Both the position numbers and the translations under genes were made by a program. A stretch of DNA of 64,000 nucleotides from Otis tarda (lineage: Eukaryota > Chordata > Aves > Otidiformes > Otididae): NCBI GenBank assembly GCA_026413225.1, contig CM048554.1, positions 55,139,463-55,203,462 on the forward strand. Reading direction: 5' to 3'. The notes beneath the pieces were generated by a model. That model was given only the letters and a program-made list of their open reading frames with translations. It ran no database searches and was not told the DNA's origin. Shown here piece by piece: positions 49,686 to 63,100 of the stretch. Numbering within the stretch: the stretch's first letter is position 1; every line of letters begins with the position of its first letter.

Positions 49686-49726
49686 TCACTTCCGGTCGCG
49701 GCTGTCAAGCCGTTACCATGGCACCG
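49640..49726 (-). promoter_or_regulatory. LCLAT1 core promoter motif cluster
   Basis: Within 90 bp are a YY1-like AAGATGGCGGC (minus strand, 49651-49641), a CCAAT box (plus strand, 49682-49686), and an ETS/GABP-type ACCGGAAGT (minus strand, 49696-49688). There is also an RFX X-box-like imperfect palindrome GTTACCATGGCACC (49712-49725). No TATA box is seen. This set is typical of a CpG-island housekeeping promoter. The ETS and YY1 elements on the minus strand support transcription toward LCLAT1. The motifs are seen directly; promoter activity is inferred. Confidence 0.6.
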
Positions 49727-49740
49727 TTCCTGGCCCCGAC

Positions 49741-50896
49741 CTCCCTTAAAGAGGCCGCAGCCACCACATTCCCCCCTACACGCACCCCCACGCGCTCCCA
49801 CACCGACTCCTTACACCCACACCCACTCCTTACACGTACACGCTCTGGTAGCTGAAGGGGCCACCACCGCCCTAGGGCTCAGCCCCACTGCCCTGGGCCT
49901 CCTCTCCCCTAAAAGCCAGGGCCACCCTGTGGGTCCCCAGCTGGGAGCTTGGGGGCAAGCTCGCCTCAAAAGTGGCTGGGCCTTTTGGGGTTCTTCAAGC
50001 CGTGCTGCTGCTCCCATGGGGCAGCTGGTGGGAGAGGATGGCTTCAGGCGGCCGAGAGGAAAAAGCACGCGTCTCAACTTTGTTACTGGCTAAAAAGGGA
50101 CAATGATTCATCAGCCCAATGGTGCTGTGTGAAGGGGAAAACCCTACTACTCTTAGCCGCAGGTTTTGTCATAAAATAGGCTGTCGAGTGTGAGAGGGTG
50201 GAAAATGATCGTGGCACAATTTCCACTGCTGTGAAGGGATTGTTTCTCTGAACTTTCTCTGAAACTGGCAATATTTTCAAGCTTTTATTGCTCCACGCTT
50301 TGCTGCCGCTCACTGTCGACGCGGTTAACCTTTTTATACTCTTTCCACATGTGTGTTTTTATAAGGTAAACAAATCTGGTGAAATCCCCAACCCAAGACA
50401 GAAAACTCTAGGAGGTTTCAAGTCAAGTTTTATGCTTGTGTAAAACCAAAGTGAGCCCATGCCTGGCTGACTGGAGCTGTTGGATTAGAACCAAAGTGAC
50501 CAGGGCTCTCTTTCTGACCCCACAACAATGCCATGTGCACAGGTAAACGTGCCTCTCTGCAAAACTGCTGCAAAGCACAAACACCAAGGCAAAATCTGAT
50601 CCCATACCCAATTTGGGATATATTACCCCATAGTCACTCTCCTGGTGGGATCCCTCTTTTCCACTGCAGTTAGTCTTGAGGACAACATCAGCTCTTTGGA
50701 AGTCCCCACCATTGTTCAGTGAGAATTGATTGCCTTAATAAGTACCTTTGTGGATTTGAGAATAATTCATCAATTTGGTCAATACTTCTAATAAAAAAAA
50801 AAACCTAGAGAATAAGCCTTTTAGGAATCTCATCCTAGAAGTCACAAAAATGTTGAAAATTCCATTGTCACCCCTTTTTGAGGGATCTCATTTGTT
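49741..50896. other. Upstream flank of the CpG island
   Basis: Begins with a CAC-rich patch containing a 19 bp unit (ACACCGACTCCTTACACCC-like) repeated about twice at 49800-49838. Moderately GC-rich sequence runs to about 50060, then ordinary sequence with an 11-A run near 50790. Open frames on both strands reflect base composition. No gene is supported. Confidence 0.6.
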
Positions 50897-51155
50897 CATT
50901 CAGCCTGGAGAAGTAGGGGCTAAGGGGAGGGCTTAGCTGTTGTCTTCCACTGGTGGAAGGGTATTAAGAAAGTGGAGCCAGACTCTTCTCAGAGGTGCAC
51001 AGCAAACAAATGAGAGGCATTGGTCCCATGTTGTAGCAAAAGAAATCCCAATTAGCTATTAAGAAGGCATTCTTCAAAACAAGGATGGTCAAGCACTGGA
51101 ACAGGCTTCCCAAAGACCTTATGCCATCTCAAAACTGGCCTGGACAAGGTCTTAA
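50897..51155 (+). mobile_element. Old, decayed CR1 fragment
   Basis: A diverged match to the CR1 3' region: TTCAGCCTGGAGAAGTAGG, a degraded middle, then AAGCACTGGAACAGGCTTCCC and CTGGCCTGGACAAGGTCTTA. The terminal repeat is gone. It is more decayed than the CR1 copies in the LCLAT1 introns. Confidence 0.75.
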
Positions 51156-54100
51156 GTAAAAGTACTTATAGCATTCCAAACCCTTCAAATTAACTTAGCT
51201 GAAGACTCCCTATGAGATGTCACTGTCTCTTGTGTCAGAAGGGTATTTGTTGGGTGATTCAGCTCACCTGACTTGTGCTAACTATAAAACAGGTATTCAG
51301 TCAGACTTAGTCATCAAGGTTCCCCCCTCCAGGCAGCTCCAAAAAGTGACCCATTCCATCCTAAAACAGACATCTATAGATGGCTCAGCACATGGAAGGC
51401 TGAAACAGCTTACTTTGGTAGCACTTTTACTGATCAGATAGTAAAAGCTAGGTGAAACGAATCCTCACTGATGCCTCCTGAAAATAAGGACAAGAGGAAG
51501 GCAAACTGCAGAATTTTAAGTAGCTAAGTGCAAGACCTTAGGATGAAAGAAATAACATAGGCAGAATGGCTCCAAGGGGAACACGTGTCTTGGGCTCTCA
51601 GCCATTGACTCGTGGCCAGGCTCCTGGGCAGCCTGAAAAGTTTGAATAGAAATGGGGCATCTGCTGTGATGGCATCTGCAATAGACTTCCTGGTACAACC
51701 CTGGAATGAGAAATGGAAAGCTGTCCCCAGATTATTATACTGCTGTTGTATAGGAAGGTGAGAGAAGTGAAACTGCAGTCACATCTACGCGTGGCTTTTG
51801 GTGTTTGTAACGCAGGGAAGTCACAGCTCTTTTCATTAGTTTGATAAACTGAAAAGGGGCTAAAAGGCATATGGCTAATTGTCTCTTGGGTTGAAGCTCT
51901 TGGTATGGAAGAAATCCATGCTAAAATGGGTTAATAAAATCTTGAAGGTTTTGTAGCTATGTAAGGAGTTTTGGCACTCTAGCATGTATCTCTGAGCACC
52001 AAAAGGTGAGCCAGAATCTTACTGCAGCCCACTCTGCCACTTCCAGGGTGACCCTTCAAATCACTTCACTCTCCCTGTCAGTGAAGACACTTTCTTCTTG
52101 CTGAGAGTGCTGTCAGGAGATAGTAAGCAAAGTCTGTAATTTGATTAGAAAATGTGAAACACTATACAGCTCTCCTTCTTACAATGCCAACACCTGGCTA
52201 TACAGACTTCTAGAGGAAGTATTTTCCTTGTAACTGTGGAGAAAACAATTTGCTAAGATAGACAATAACAAGTAATTGTGTTCCTGTTTTCCTTAAGGAC
52301 CCCAAAACAATTTTGTACTGTTTGTAGAGAAATCATTTTGTCTATCACATTGACATGCAGTCTACTGAAGAAGAACATGACATCCTCTCAACCATTCACC
52401 ATGGCACTGTATTAGAAAATACAAAGGAGAATTTAATTTTCAGTTGCAACTACACAGGCAAAGTAGATAACCACTTTGTGCTTTACAATGATATATTTAA
52501 TGCTGGACTTGCAGGAGGTGAGTTAGTGTAACCATTTTGTTAGAAAGCAAAAAGTCTGCTCAAGGAAAATACAAGCATTCATAATGCCCCTACAGTTTTT
52601 GTGAAAGTGGAAAGTACAATTTCTACAGCCAAAGACAACAGTGAGGGGAAGAAAAGAATGTTCAGTATTCAGCAAAAAGGAAGAATCTGGCTGACTGGAA
52701 ATGTATGTGCATTTCAGAAGGCTTTGTTAAAATAATATTAAGGTAGTGGCTTTACCTCCACAAAAACAATGCCATTTGAAGCTGAAGTCAGGCTTTCGAC
52801 ATGTTTGAAATAAAACAATATAGATTTAATTTAGCCACAAAACAATTCCTGTGGAGAGAGCTGGAAGCAGCAAGGCCTGATTTCCAACAAACCTGCTCCC
52901 TGTTCCCCTCAGCCCACCTCTGTCCCTGCTGCATTAATTTTGTCTCCTCCCCACATCACAGACGACAGCCCTGCAAAGCAAGAAGCACTAGGTGCAGGTT
53001 GGCCAGTGAGTACCAGCTGCCAAGAGAAACAATAATGTTTGCTCAGTGGAGGCATGAATTTAGTTCTTGTTCCTCTGATGTGCTGTCCGTATTAACATAC
53101 CTTGTAGGAACATAATTGTTTCTGAGACTACTGCCCTTCCATCAAATTTGGGTGAAATTCATCAAAAAGATTCAAAAGCTATTGGAGGGGGGCTTGCAGC
53201 CAGACTGAAAGCTGGCATGACAACATGAGAAATATTCATGGGAAAAACAGGCTGAAAAAATAAAGAATTGACTACAGTGGGGAAAAAAACAATCAATGAA
53301 AGTGTTTTTGGAAGGGAGTGAAATTAAAATGATATGGACTTTCTAGTTGTGCTAGCACTTGAGGAACAGAAAGTGAAAACAGAAAGTGAGACGAGGTACC
53401 ATCCATCCACTGATAGGACTTGGAAATGTAAGGAGTGAAGAATTTAAGGTGTTGATATTAACACAGGAAAAGGGATTTTTTTTTGCTATAGCTGGGGTAG
53501 GCTTTACTAAACTTTTTTAGTGATACCATTTGCAGTGGGACCCTTGCATCCATCCTGTGTTGGTGTAGCTCACCTGGATGAGAAGTGGCATCATGGAGCT
53601 CATAACAAGCTGCTAAGGGAGGGGAGACAGAGAGGAAAGGAAAGCATTTGAAACTAGTGTCACTAACAACAGCAGTATGCCTAAAACATTCTGGTTTTTA
53701 ATCACTATTGCTTAGTTCTGTGTTTTACTTGTAGACTAAGTTCCCCTTGGGGCCTATATCTGAGCTGAGGGAAGTGATAGGCCATGTGGCACTCAAAAGG
53801 AAAGAAAAGATAAGCAATATGGAAAATTTCTTTAAGCAGCCAGTTACGCTTCTCTAGAACTGCCAAAAAAACAGCACAAAGAAAACTCATCTTCTCCTGC
53901 TCCTTGCAAAAGCCTCAGTCACTTGAATGAGGAGACTCTCTAGGAGCTCTTGTTGCTAAATGACCTGGGCTGTGCTTCAATCAAAAGGTTTTCAAATTGT
54001 GACCCACAAACTACTTATGGGTCTGCTGAGAGCCTGCTATTCACATGGCTATTTCCACCTCCTAAATCACATCAGAACGTGTTAAATGCTTTCCTAATGG

Positions 54101-57100
54101 TCTTATGCCATGTAAACAATTGCAGAATTAGCCCCAGAGATGTTATAAAATGGTAAATTGGAGGAATGGGAAGAAGAAGAAAGAATTGTGTGACAGAAAG
54201 GGAGAGATGAGAAGTGATCATAAATGCAAGAGATGGGAGGTCATGAGATGGTCTCCCCAAAGACCTCCATCCCAGACAGCAGATACCATCATCAGGGCCT
54301 TTCCTGTGTTTTCTTCTAAAACCCTTTAGGACGGCTCTGCCCTAGTGCCCTAACACTCCTCATATAGGTCGTTCGCTGAAACTGCAGTACTCCGTATCCA
54401 CCTGGATTTTTCCTCTCTCTTGGGTTTTCTAAGCAAATTTCACTGTCTGTGAGAAGACCTAAGTTACTTGATGTCTGGATCATTCACCTTCTCGCCTCCA
54501 TTATTCTACTTTTCTGGAGGATTCAAGATAAGGATATGACAAGCCCACGTAAGGATTTTCACCTCTCCATCTGCTTGCAAAGGAAACCAGATATCCAAGC
54601 CCACATACCCTCTGAGGTGTGGAAATTTGCTAACTGTTCATAACATGCCTAAGCTGCACTTGTTAAATTTTTTCAGAAACAGGAGAAATAGAGAAAAGGC
54701 CTTGACTCAAAGGGTATCAGCGTAGCAGTGAGTGGAGATTACCGTCACCAGATCAAAACAGTGAAGGCAGTGACAGCATGGAAAGCTTGTGCTGATTTAA
54801 GCTGGTATAATATTTCTGGTGCCAGTAAGGTAGGTGTATATCTCAGGAGACAGACTAAGCTTGTTCTTATGCACAGCCCCATGCACAGCAAACAATAAAG
54901 GCCACTGTTTACTGCCCTACAAATATAGTAACTGGCACAGGTGATATAATGGATTTAGCTGATTTAGGAAACACTATGAGTTTAAATGTTTTTGCTATCA
55001 AATTCAAAAGGCATCTGCAGGTATAACCATGAAAGGCAATTCAATAAATTACTGATTTTTTTTTAAACTCCCCAAAGCTAAAGAGAAGATGGATTTAACT
55101 CAGAAATGTTTATTTGATTTAGTTGCTGTTTCGTTCACAGGAGGCTCCCCGCAGGGATAATAAAAACCAAGGCTGCCTTTTTTATAGTGCAAAGATTTTA
55201 CACTGCAGCCCTCTCCAGTCTTTTAAACGTGCCCCTCTCTTGTTTCAAATACTAAGAAATTCCATTCATCATGACTCAGAAATTTCAGAGATGGAAACGA
55301 TCTATTAAGCCCTATGGTCCATCTCCTGAGCAGTGCAGAATTGCTCCCTATAGTGCATTCTTACCTTTAATATTTTGTCCATCAAATTTATACGGTCTCA
55401 TTACCGAAGTATTTTAAATCACATTTTGTGTTCGTGTAAACAAATACGTGGTTGTTGCATTTTGGTGTAATTGCTCTTACAGACGTACCAGAGAAAGGAG
55501 GCAAGCAGTAGCCAGGATAAATGACAGGTGCCAGTATCATGGACGGAGGGGGGAGGCATGTTGTTTTGTTTTTAAATGTGATCAGTCTGTGCACAGTAGG
55601 CTTTCAACTCTTCTTCTTTGGAGAACGGTCATTCTAATGTCAGTCATTAGCAATTTGCTGTTGGTCACTTGGGAACAGCATGTTTCCTGCAAATTGCTTC
55701 TATTAGTCACCAGTTCTTGTCTAAATAATTGGCGATGAGAGAGAGAGAGCCTGTGTGAGACAGGAGTTAACAGGATGGCAGAATGTATGGGTACATTGTT
55801 GTAAGACGCATACTTTACATTTTTTGAATGCCAAAAGATAGTGGAATGGGCTCAGATCTTTTTTACGCTGGGGTCAGGCTGGAGTTGCACCAGCGAAGTC
55901 CAAGGGAGCCGTTCGAAAAGCCAAGGCTAATGTAGATGAGGTCAGTATCTGGCAGCAATACAGCAGTACATTTGCTTGTCTCTGAAATGCAGTCACCTCT
56001 GGCATCAAACCTGGCAGCTGTTTCACATAAAATAGTAAGGATGTCAACCAATATTCTTCAGGAAAAGAGGAAGAGAAAGAGGAAGAAGAACATGGAGGAG
56101 TCTCACTAGTTTACACCCTTCGGATTCCTGTCACCAGCCCACTTAGTGAAAGCTCCAACATGGTGTTGTCAGGCAGTTTTGACAGCCTTTTATCTCACTG
56201 AAAATAGGTGTTTTGGCATGACAGAAAATAAAAGGAACAAAAAAAAATTTAACTTACCTACTAAAAAGAAAAATGCTGTGTCAGAGAAAGCAGGTCACAG
56301 TCGGCAGCACACCAGCATTCAGCTATGTCATTCTCATCAGAAACATCAGTCTTCCCACCATACCATCTGAATACATTCTACTTTAGGTTACTACTTGACT
56401 GCTCTTATGGGCCTACTATACTTGGTTTGTGAAAGCTGAGCCTGAGAGAGGGTGAGGGTAAAAGATTACAAACATCCTCCTGATAAACTCGTGTCAGTTA
56501 CAAGGAAATATCTGTTTGTTGTTGATGGACTACTTTAGAGATGCCAGAAAAAAGAGGCTTTGAAATCATACAAGTCATTCTGGAGCCTCTGAAAATATAT
56601 ATTGGGAGTCTAATGCAAGCATGTTCAACAGAGGTGTGGAGAGAGAAGCAGCAGCACTTTAGAATCCAAAGCTGCTGATCTCTGTCTGGATGTAGAGAGG
56701 AATGGATGGTTATTCCCCAAGGTCTGGGTAGGAGCCTGAGGGGGATACTGGGAAACCAGAGCTTAATTATTGCTGTTACAGAAGGAGGCAGCAGCACCCA
56801 GACAATGGATGGGGGTCAGAGAGGGGACAGAGGATCCAGCCTTATGTAAGCCATTTCTCAAAGTTACACAATGGAGAATAGTAATAACACTAATGCACTT
56901 GTATAATGCATTCCTACGGAGATTTAAAATGCTTAGAAAAGGTAAGTAAATATTATATCATATGGTGGCAAACGGAGAATCTGGAGCAATGAGGAAATAA
57001 GTGTCTTCCTTGTACCTGTAGGGAGAGTCAGAAGTGTGGTGGGGAGCAGAAGTAGGGTCTGTGGAGCCTTCTGAGCACTTGGTCATAGCCTCTCAAATGC

Positions 57101-60100
57101 CCAGGTCTGCTGGACAGGAGGAAAGCTGACAGGTTAGGAAGAAATTTTCCCTAAATCAGGAAACAAATCAGAACAGAGAAGCAGATTTTTCAAGATGGGA
57201 AAAGATGTTTGGTGAAAACAACAGAGAAGCATTTTGGGTTCCCAGGATTTTATTGCTTTTTCTAGCGTGAGCCAAAGAATCCTATCCAAGTTTCCAAAGA
57301 TTATTCCTCACAGGAAAAGCAAAGCCCTAATAAAGGACATAGCAATCGCACAGTAAAAACAACAACAATAATAAAAAGATGTCTTTTTTTTAATCACCTG
57401 GACAGATCCAATGCAATGCAAATAAAATGTGGGATAACAAGCTCCAAGAGACAAGTCATCTCCAGGGGCTTGTCAGGCCAAGGCAGCAACGTGAAACACA
57501 GTAAGGTGCTGGTGAGGAGCGAGGAGCAGGAGCATACACCTGCCTATAGTCTTCATGGTCAAGCTGCTGTTTGTCATCAGCACCAGTGACCCTCAGGAGT
57601 TTTCTGCCCTCCCAAAAACCTCTTCAAACCACTTGTTGATTTCCCAGTGATAACAAACCCACTACCTCTTCTTACTACCTCCCTGGGCTGGACTAGTGGA
57701 GCAACTCCACCTTGGGAGCGATCATTGGATGCAGAGGGACCTCCATCCTGCGGAGGATGTGCCCTGTGCCTTCAAACACGTCAGCGCCATGTAATAAGAA
57801 GTGCTGCCATTGCCCCGCTTGCCCCTGGCCATGAATTGCTATGTGCTGAGGATGGCCCCTGGCTGCCGCTGTGCTGGACTTACAGCTCTTGGTCTGTTCC
57901 AGCTGCTCTCCCCTCCATTCATGGTGTGCACCTGCCCTCTTTCCGTCTGGGCCATTTGTTGTCACTGGGAAGGCAGAAGGCCTCCCTGCCTGCCTTTGGG
58001 TGGCTTCAGCTCATGTGCAAGAAAGAGCCCGGGGCAGCTCCTGTGCCGTGTGTCCTCTCTCCTGTGAGGACTGCTGTGAACAGGACAGGTTGTCCAGGAG
58101 AATTTTTAGCTGGGGAGATCAGATTATGTGGTTCAAAACAAGCACATAATGTGGTGGAAGACAGAAATTGAGCCTTTATCAAAAACTCAGCTCTCGCTCC
58201 TCCTGGACGGAAATGAGGGCTCAGCTGTGCAGCCAGAGGTAACATTCTACAGATCTGCAGGACTAGTCCTGTGTTTTCTGTATTAGTTTAGATTTCAGAG
58301 ACTCGTGGAAAAATGTATATCCTGCCATATGAAATGCAGTAACTAATAAATAATGGTCTGCATTTCTCCAACGGCAACATTTAGCAACTGTTTGTGACTG
58401 CAGTGATGTAACAGGACTGGTGTTGCCCCCATTTCTGGGTGAGGAGACCTAGAGCACAGAACAGTTGCTGAAGACCTCTTCCTTTTCCAAAATGGGTGGT
58501 GCATGGTCTCCTCCCCCATTGTAATCCCTCCATGGGCAATATTTCTGCCAGGAAGAGCCATAATCTCCCCTGAACGGCATGACAGGCACATCTCCAGGTC
58601 GCCTTCCCTGGTTTACTCCTTGGACAGGCTTATCCGTGCATTCAGAGGGGAGCAAGGCAGAAAAGCGCCAGCCATCTCCCCTGAAATGGCTAGACGTATG
58701 GCTGCCAGGAAGAATCTGGCTGTGATTATATGAAATCCAGTGCTGTTTGGTCAGTCTCAAGCTGACGCTTTCCTCTGCTCTGGCTCAATATGGACAGGAT
58801 CCGGCATTCTGGGCAGAAGCAAACGCAGCAGCTGAGGCTGGCACGGAGGGGACTGAGCCGGCTTGGGAAAAAGCATGTGGCTTTCCAAACATCTTGCAGT
58901 CCAAAGCAAAACCAGCAGTTCTGACATGCTGTGAGCAATAAACAATGAGCTTTGTCAGCATGTCTAGAGGAAATGATAATTCCTGGAGTATGAATGATGA
59001 AATGTTAACCAAGATGGAGGCTTCGGATAGCATTGTGGTTAGGAAAGCATATGTGCATCAGCGTGGAAGAGCTGACAATAGGGCAAAGAGCTCTAACTAA
59101 GGCATTAAGATCTGTCAGGTCTCTCAGCTTGCTCCCCAGTGGTGTTTTCTCCTGTTCCCTGAGTAAAGTGTAAAGCATCGCTTATGCAGAAAGGGAGATT
59201 TGCACTGTTGTAACCAGCACCTGAATCCGCCCCTCTCCCTGCATGGCTCTTCATCACCTACTGCTCGGCACGGCATTCAGCCCTCCAAGACACACAGGTC
59301 CCGATGCAGGTCAATATACTATTGAACATGCATTATGAGATTGGCTATCCCTCTTTTACATTCTTTGTACTAACAGGCAGCTCTGATTGCTCTGGTCTTT
59401 TCAGTGTAATATAAAGCCTAATGAAATCAGTGAGAGTGTTTTTATAGGTTATGGTGACCTTGACAGAGACCTGGTAGCTACGTGCTTAAATATTTTGCAA
59501 ATCTGTTGCATAGTTTCAAGGCCAAAAAGAGTCAAGGTGTATTTTTCCCCTTTGCTTGGAGGATGTTAAAACTATCCACTGCAAACTGTGTGAAACGTCT
59601 CCAGTCACTCCAGCGATGAATAGCATTGACATGCATGTATTAGCAGAAAGCAAGAATAACTAGAATCAGAGAAAATGATGCAGTTATTCATAGTAATAAT
59701 ATTAATTTCATAATGTCATCACTGTAGGGGTCTGTTGCAATAAATTATCTTGAGAGTTATGTCAGTGTGTGTGACAGAGGACATATGTGCATATGAGATC
59801 TGATTACACAATAACTTTTTCCTGATGTCCCTTATGAAACATGGAACCTTGATCTCACTCTCCAGCCATCCATCCTGGAGTTGTTTTGTTTTAAGAAAAA
59901 TTACATTCAGTCCCATTATTCAATGCTAGGGGAAAAAAAAAAAAAAAAGACTTCGTGTTCTGCTATGGCTAGTGTTACCCTCAGGCACTTCTGGCATATT
60001 TCCGTTGTAAATTCATTTTATATGTGGCCAGGAAGTACAACATCTTGTTGCATCATGTAAGAAAATACCATATTTCTTGCCTGTTGCTCATTTCCAATCT

Positions 60101-63100
60101 ACAGAAGCATCTGGTGGGAGCATGTCAAAAGATCTGTCATTAAATGTAAAAGTTTCAGCCCACAATGCAGCTTCATGCCCGAGTCTCATCTTGAAAGAAC
60201 AAGGTCAAATAATATTTTACTTTTCTCCCTTTTTAACTGTGACTTTGTTGTGCTTCTCTCTTTTGAGTATGACAAGTATTTTCTTTTCTACTAAAAACTG
60301 TTTTTGCCACTGTCACTTCTGGGCAATTTGTTTTTGGATGGAGATAAAATTAACACTGCTGCTTTCCAGGAAAATCCTAGCACTGTAGTTTCCACCAAAG
60401 TCTGGCCCGCAGTATAACATGGCCAAGTTTTGAGGCACCCTTAGCAAAAAAATACAAAATACTACACAAGGAAAAGGGATAAAAAGCCAAACACTCCAGT
60501 TTGCATGAGCGATACTGCACGCTTGAGATGATGGCTAGCGACACTGTGGCATTTGCCGTCATGAGAGGGACATAGATTTGTTGGAGAATATGAAGGCTCA
60601 TCTTTACATTCATAAACATGGCCTCTCTTACACCTCTTGTTCCTTTCTCATCCTCTTTCTCCAGACCAAGCAAACATCTGCTTCACCATTTCCATCGTTC
60701 TTCAGTGGCAACTCCAAAAAATGTCTGTTGAGCATATGAAGAAAGTAGAGAGCCATTTGCACAGCATAAAAATTACTTTTGTTGCCCCTACTAAGCCAAG
60801 GTCCAAGCCACATAGTCTCGTGCACAGTCTACTGGCACAGTGCCTGTCAACTCACTGTCCCAATACATGCAGACCTGGAGCTCTGTGGTAACAGAACCGG
60901 GTAATTTCTGTCACGCTTATTTCTCACGACCTGCCCATTTCTGTCTCCACACCATGCCTCCCACGAGGGTCTCTCTGTCACCTGCTTAATCGGAGAACTG
61001 AGACACAGATAAGACAGGTTGTATTTTCCAGCGGTCGGACTGGTTCCTCTGACATAAGCCTCACACTCTCAATAGAAGCAGGAAAATTTGAGAAAATACG
61101 TCTGATGTAATTAGCGTAACCTTTCTGCCAGGTGGTTAACAGCAGAGAAAATGTCTGGATTTAATATACCCATGGCCCCTCTTGATAAAGGACTAAATTC
61201 CAATCTCCACTTAGAAACCTGAGAAAACTAAACATACCCTCCCTGAGAGCTCTTAAAGAGATGGATTTCCACCACTCACTTGCATTCCCAGATCTTTATT
61301 AGGCAAGAGGGAGTGCAGTCATAAAGCCAGGCAAAACCTGCAATGGCAATATATATCTAGATAATGAGCAAAAGACCTCTCTTTTTCACATCTGTTGGCA
61401 GGGGTCCACCTCCCTCCCTTCCCTCTCTTTGGTGGAAAGGTCCCACAGGAAGAGCCTTGTGGTTCCAGCTCGTTACCCAGGGTCAGCATCAGTGAGCAGT
61501 CCTACCCAAGGCAGCAACAGAGGACCCCAACTTTGCTGGCAGCACTACCTAAAGAAGAGCTCTCAGCTGCCTGCACAGCTACACAAAGACCTGGTGACAA
61601 CACACAGTGATGCCCCACACCACCCTTGAGACACATCAGACCATGTGACATGGAGCTGCAAGGCAAGAGTTTAAGCAGCAAAGTGCCATCAACCCACGTC
61701 CACTTATCAACAAACTGGTGTTGGAGTGTGGCCTACCCTCCTGCACTGCGCATATTCTTACCACACTCTTACGTCTCTCCTCATAGAGCCTACAGGCAGA
61801 GGTGGAAAAGGAACTATTCCAGCCTGCTTTATGGCATGTTGTTAAAGCAATCCAGGTACACAAAAGACAGACCACTTTCCTGTGCAACTGTGATGCTGTT
61901 TCCTCCAAGACACTATCATAAAAGTCAGGTGTCCACAGCGGTATGTTCTGAGCGTAAGGGTCCTTGAGGCTTCAGGGTCTCGAGTGGCTGGAAAGGAGTA
62001 ACTGTGGGTTCCAAAACTGTGCGCTTGACTGGGAGATTACATCAGCCCAGTTTGGAGATGGGAACACCTCACCTCTCCTGTCTGTTGGGTTGCTGTAACC
62101 TGCTCTGCCCAGTACTATAATTTCAAACTATGTAGAGGCTGCCCCTTCATGCTGAATAGGTTGTGCCCAAGGCAGTATTTACCATGAGCGGTATTTCTGT
62201 ATATATGCTGTCATTTGCAAATGCTTGTAAATGATTTGGGGCTGAAGATGTAAATGTTGATCTTCAGTCTGAAAGCCCTAGATGATTTAACTAGTTTAGT
62301 CAACTTTAGGAGACTGACAGCTTTTTAATTACCAAATCTATTGCCCTCCCCTTCCATTCTGTCTTACTGGGTTAATTTGGAGTTTACTGAAATAGTCAAG
62401 GCCTGGGTATTCATTCAGTTAGCTCTAGGCTGGATTCCTCACCACATTTAGGTAGGTTTAAAACTAAGCATTAATGTTAGAGATGAAGCTGTGGAGTTAG
62501 AAATTATTGGGAACATGTACATGGAAAATGCTAAGTGTGAAGGATTTGGATATTTCCCAGGTTTTGCATATTACAGCCTTTTGCCTGACTAATCTATGCT
62601 TTGTGCCCATCCTAAACCTAGAAACATAATGAGAAAACCAAAGGAATCCTTCTGAGACCCCTTAAACCTACCTTCACTGTAAGAAAAGGGAGGTGCTTTC
62701 TCCTTTCCTGAAAATTCTCATTAAAACAATACATGGCCTTAACTTCAGAGCAAGAAGGAGGAGACTACATGGAAAAGACAGAGACAGTCCAAACAGCAAC
62801 AAAAAGGCAACATGAATTGTTCATGGGCCTGTATCCAGGCAGATTCGCTCATCTCTCCCTCCATCACATGCAGCAGATGTCCAAGAGAAGCCGTGTTGGC
62901 TGCTCAGTGTCACAGCGGAGCAGTGAAGAGCATTATTCAGTGTTTGGCTAACACCTCCAGCCATTCTCCTGGCTGTCCAAACACATCACGTGACATGGAC
63001 AGAGGTAAGAGGGTCTATCTGGACAGTTTCAATGAGGAACAGGATTCAACTTTCCCACTCAAATTGAAGCCCTTGTTTTTAGTTCTGTTCTTTTATCTCT

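Larger units (their letters stand above)
49240..49740. other. CpG island
   Basis: GC content and CpG density rise sharply relative to the AT-rich intron on the left. The interval includes CGCCGCGGCTCC, CCGCCGCCAGC and CCCGCCCG-type stretches. It overlaps the inferred LCLAT1 promoter and first exon. To the right, GC stays moderately high to about 50.06 kb but CpG is sparser. Bounds are by eye. Confidence 0.75.

Noticed and set aside
49241-50077. Several Arg/Pro/Gly-rich frames in and beside the CpG island, on both strands.
   Set aside because: High GC lowers stop-codon frequency. The frames cross the inferred exon 1 donor and show no known domain.
57647-58171. 174-codon open frame, the longest not explained by a transposon.
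   Set aside because: It opens with GTG, its first in-frame ATG is about 120 codons in, two other plus-strand frames are open over the same GC-rich patch, and the product resembles nothing I recognise.
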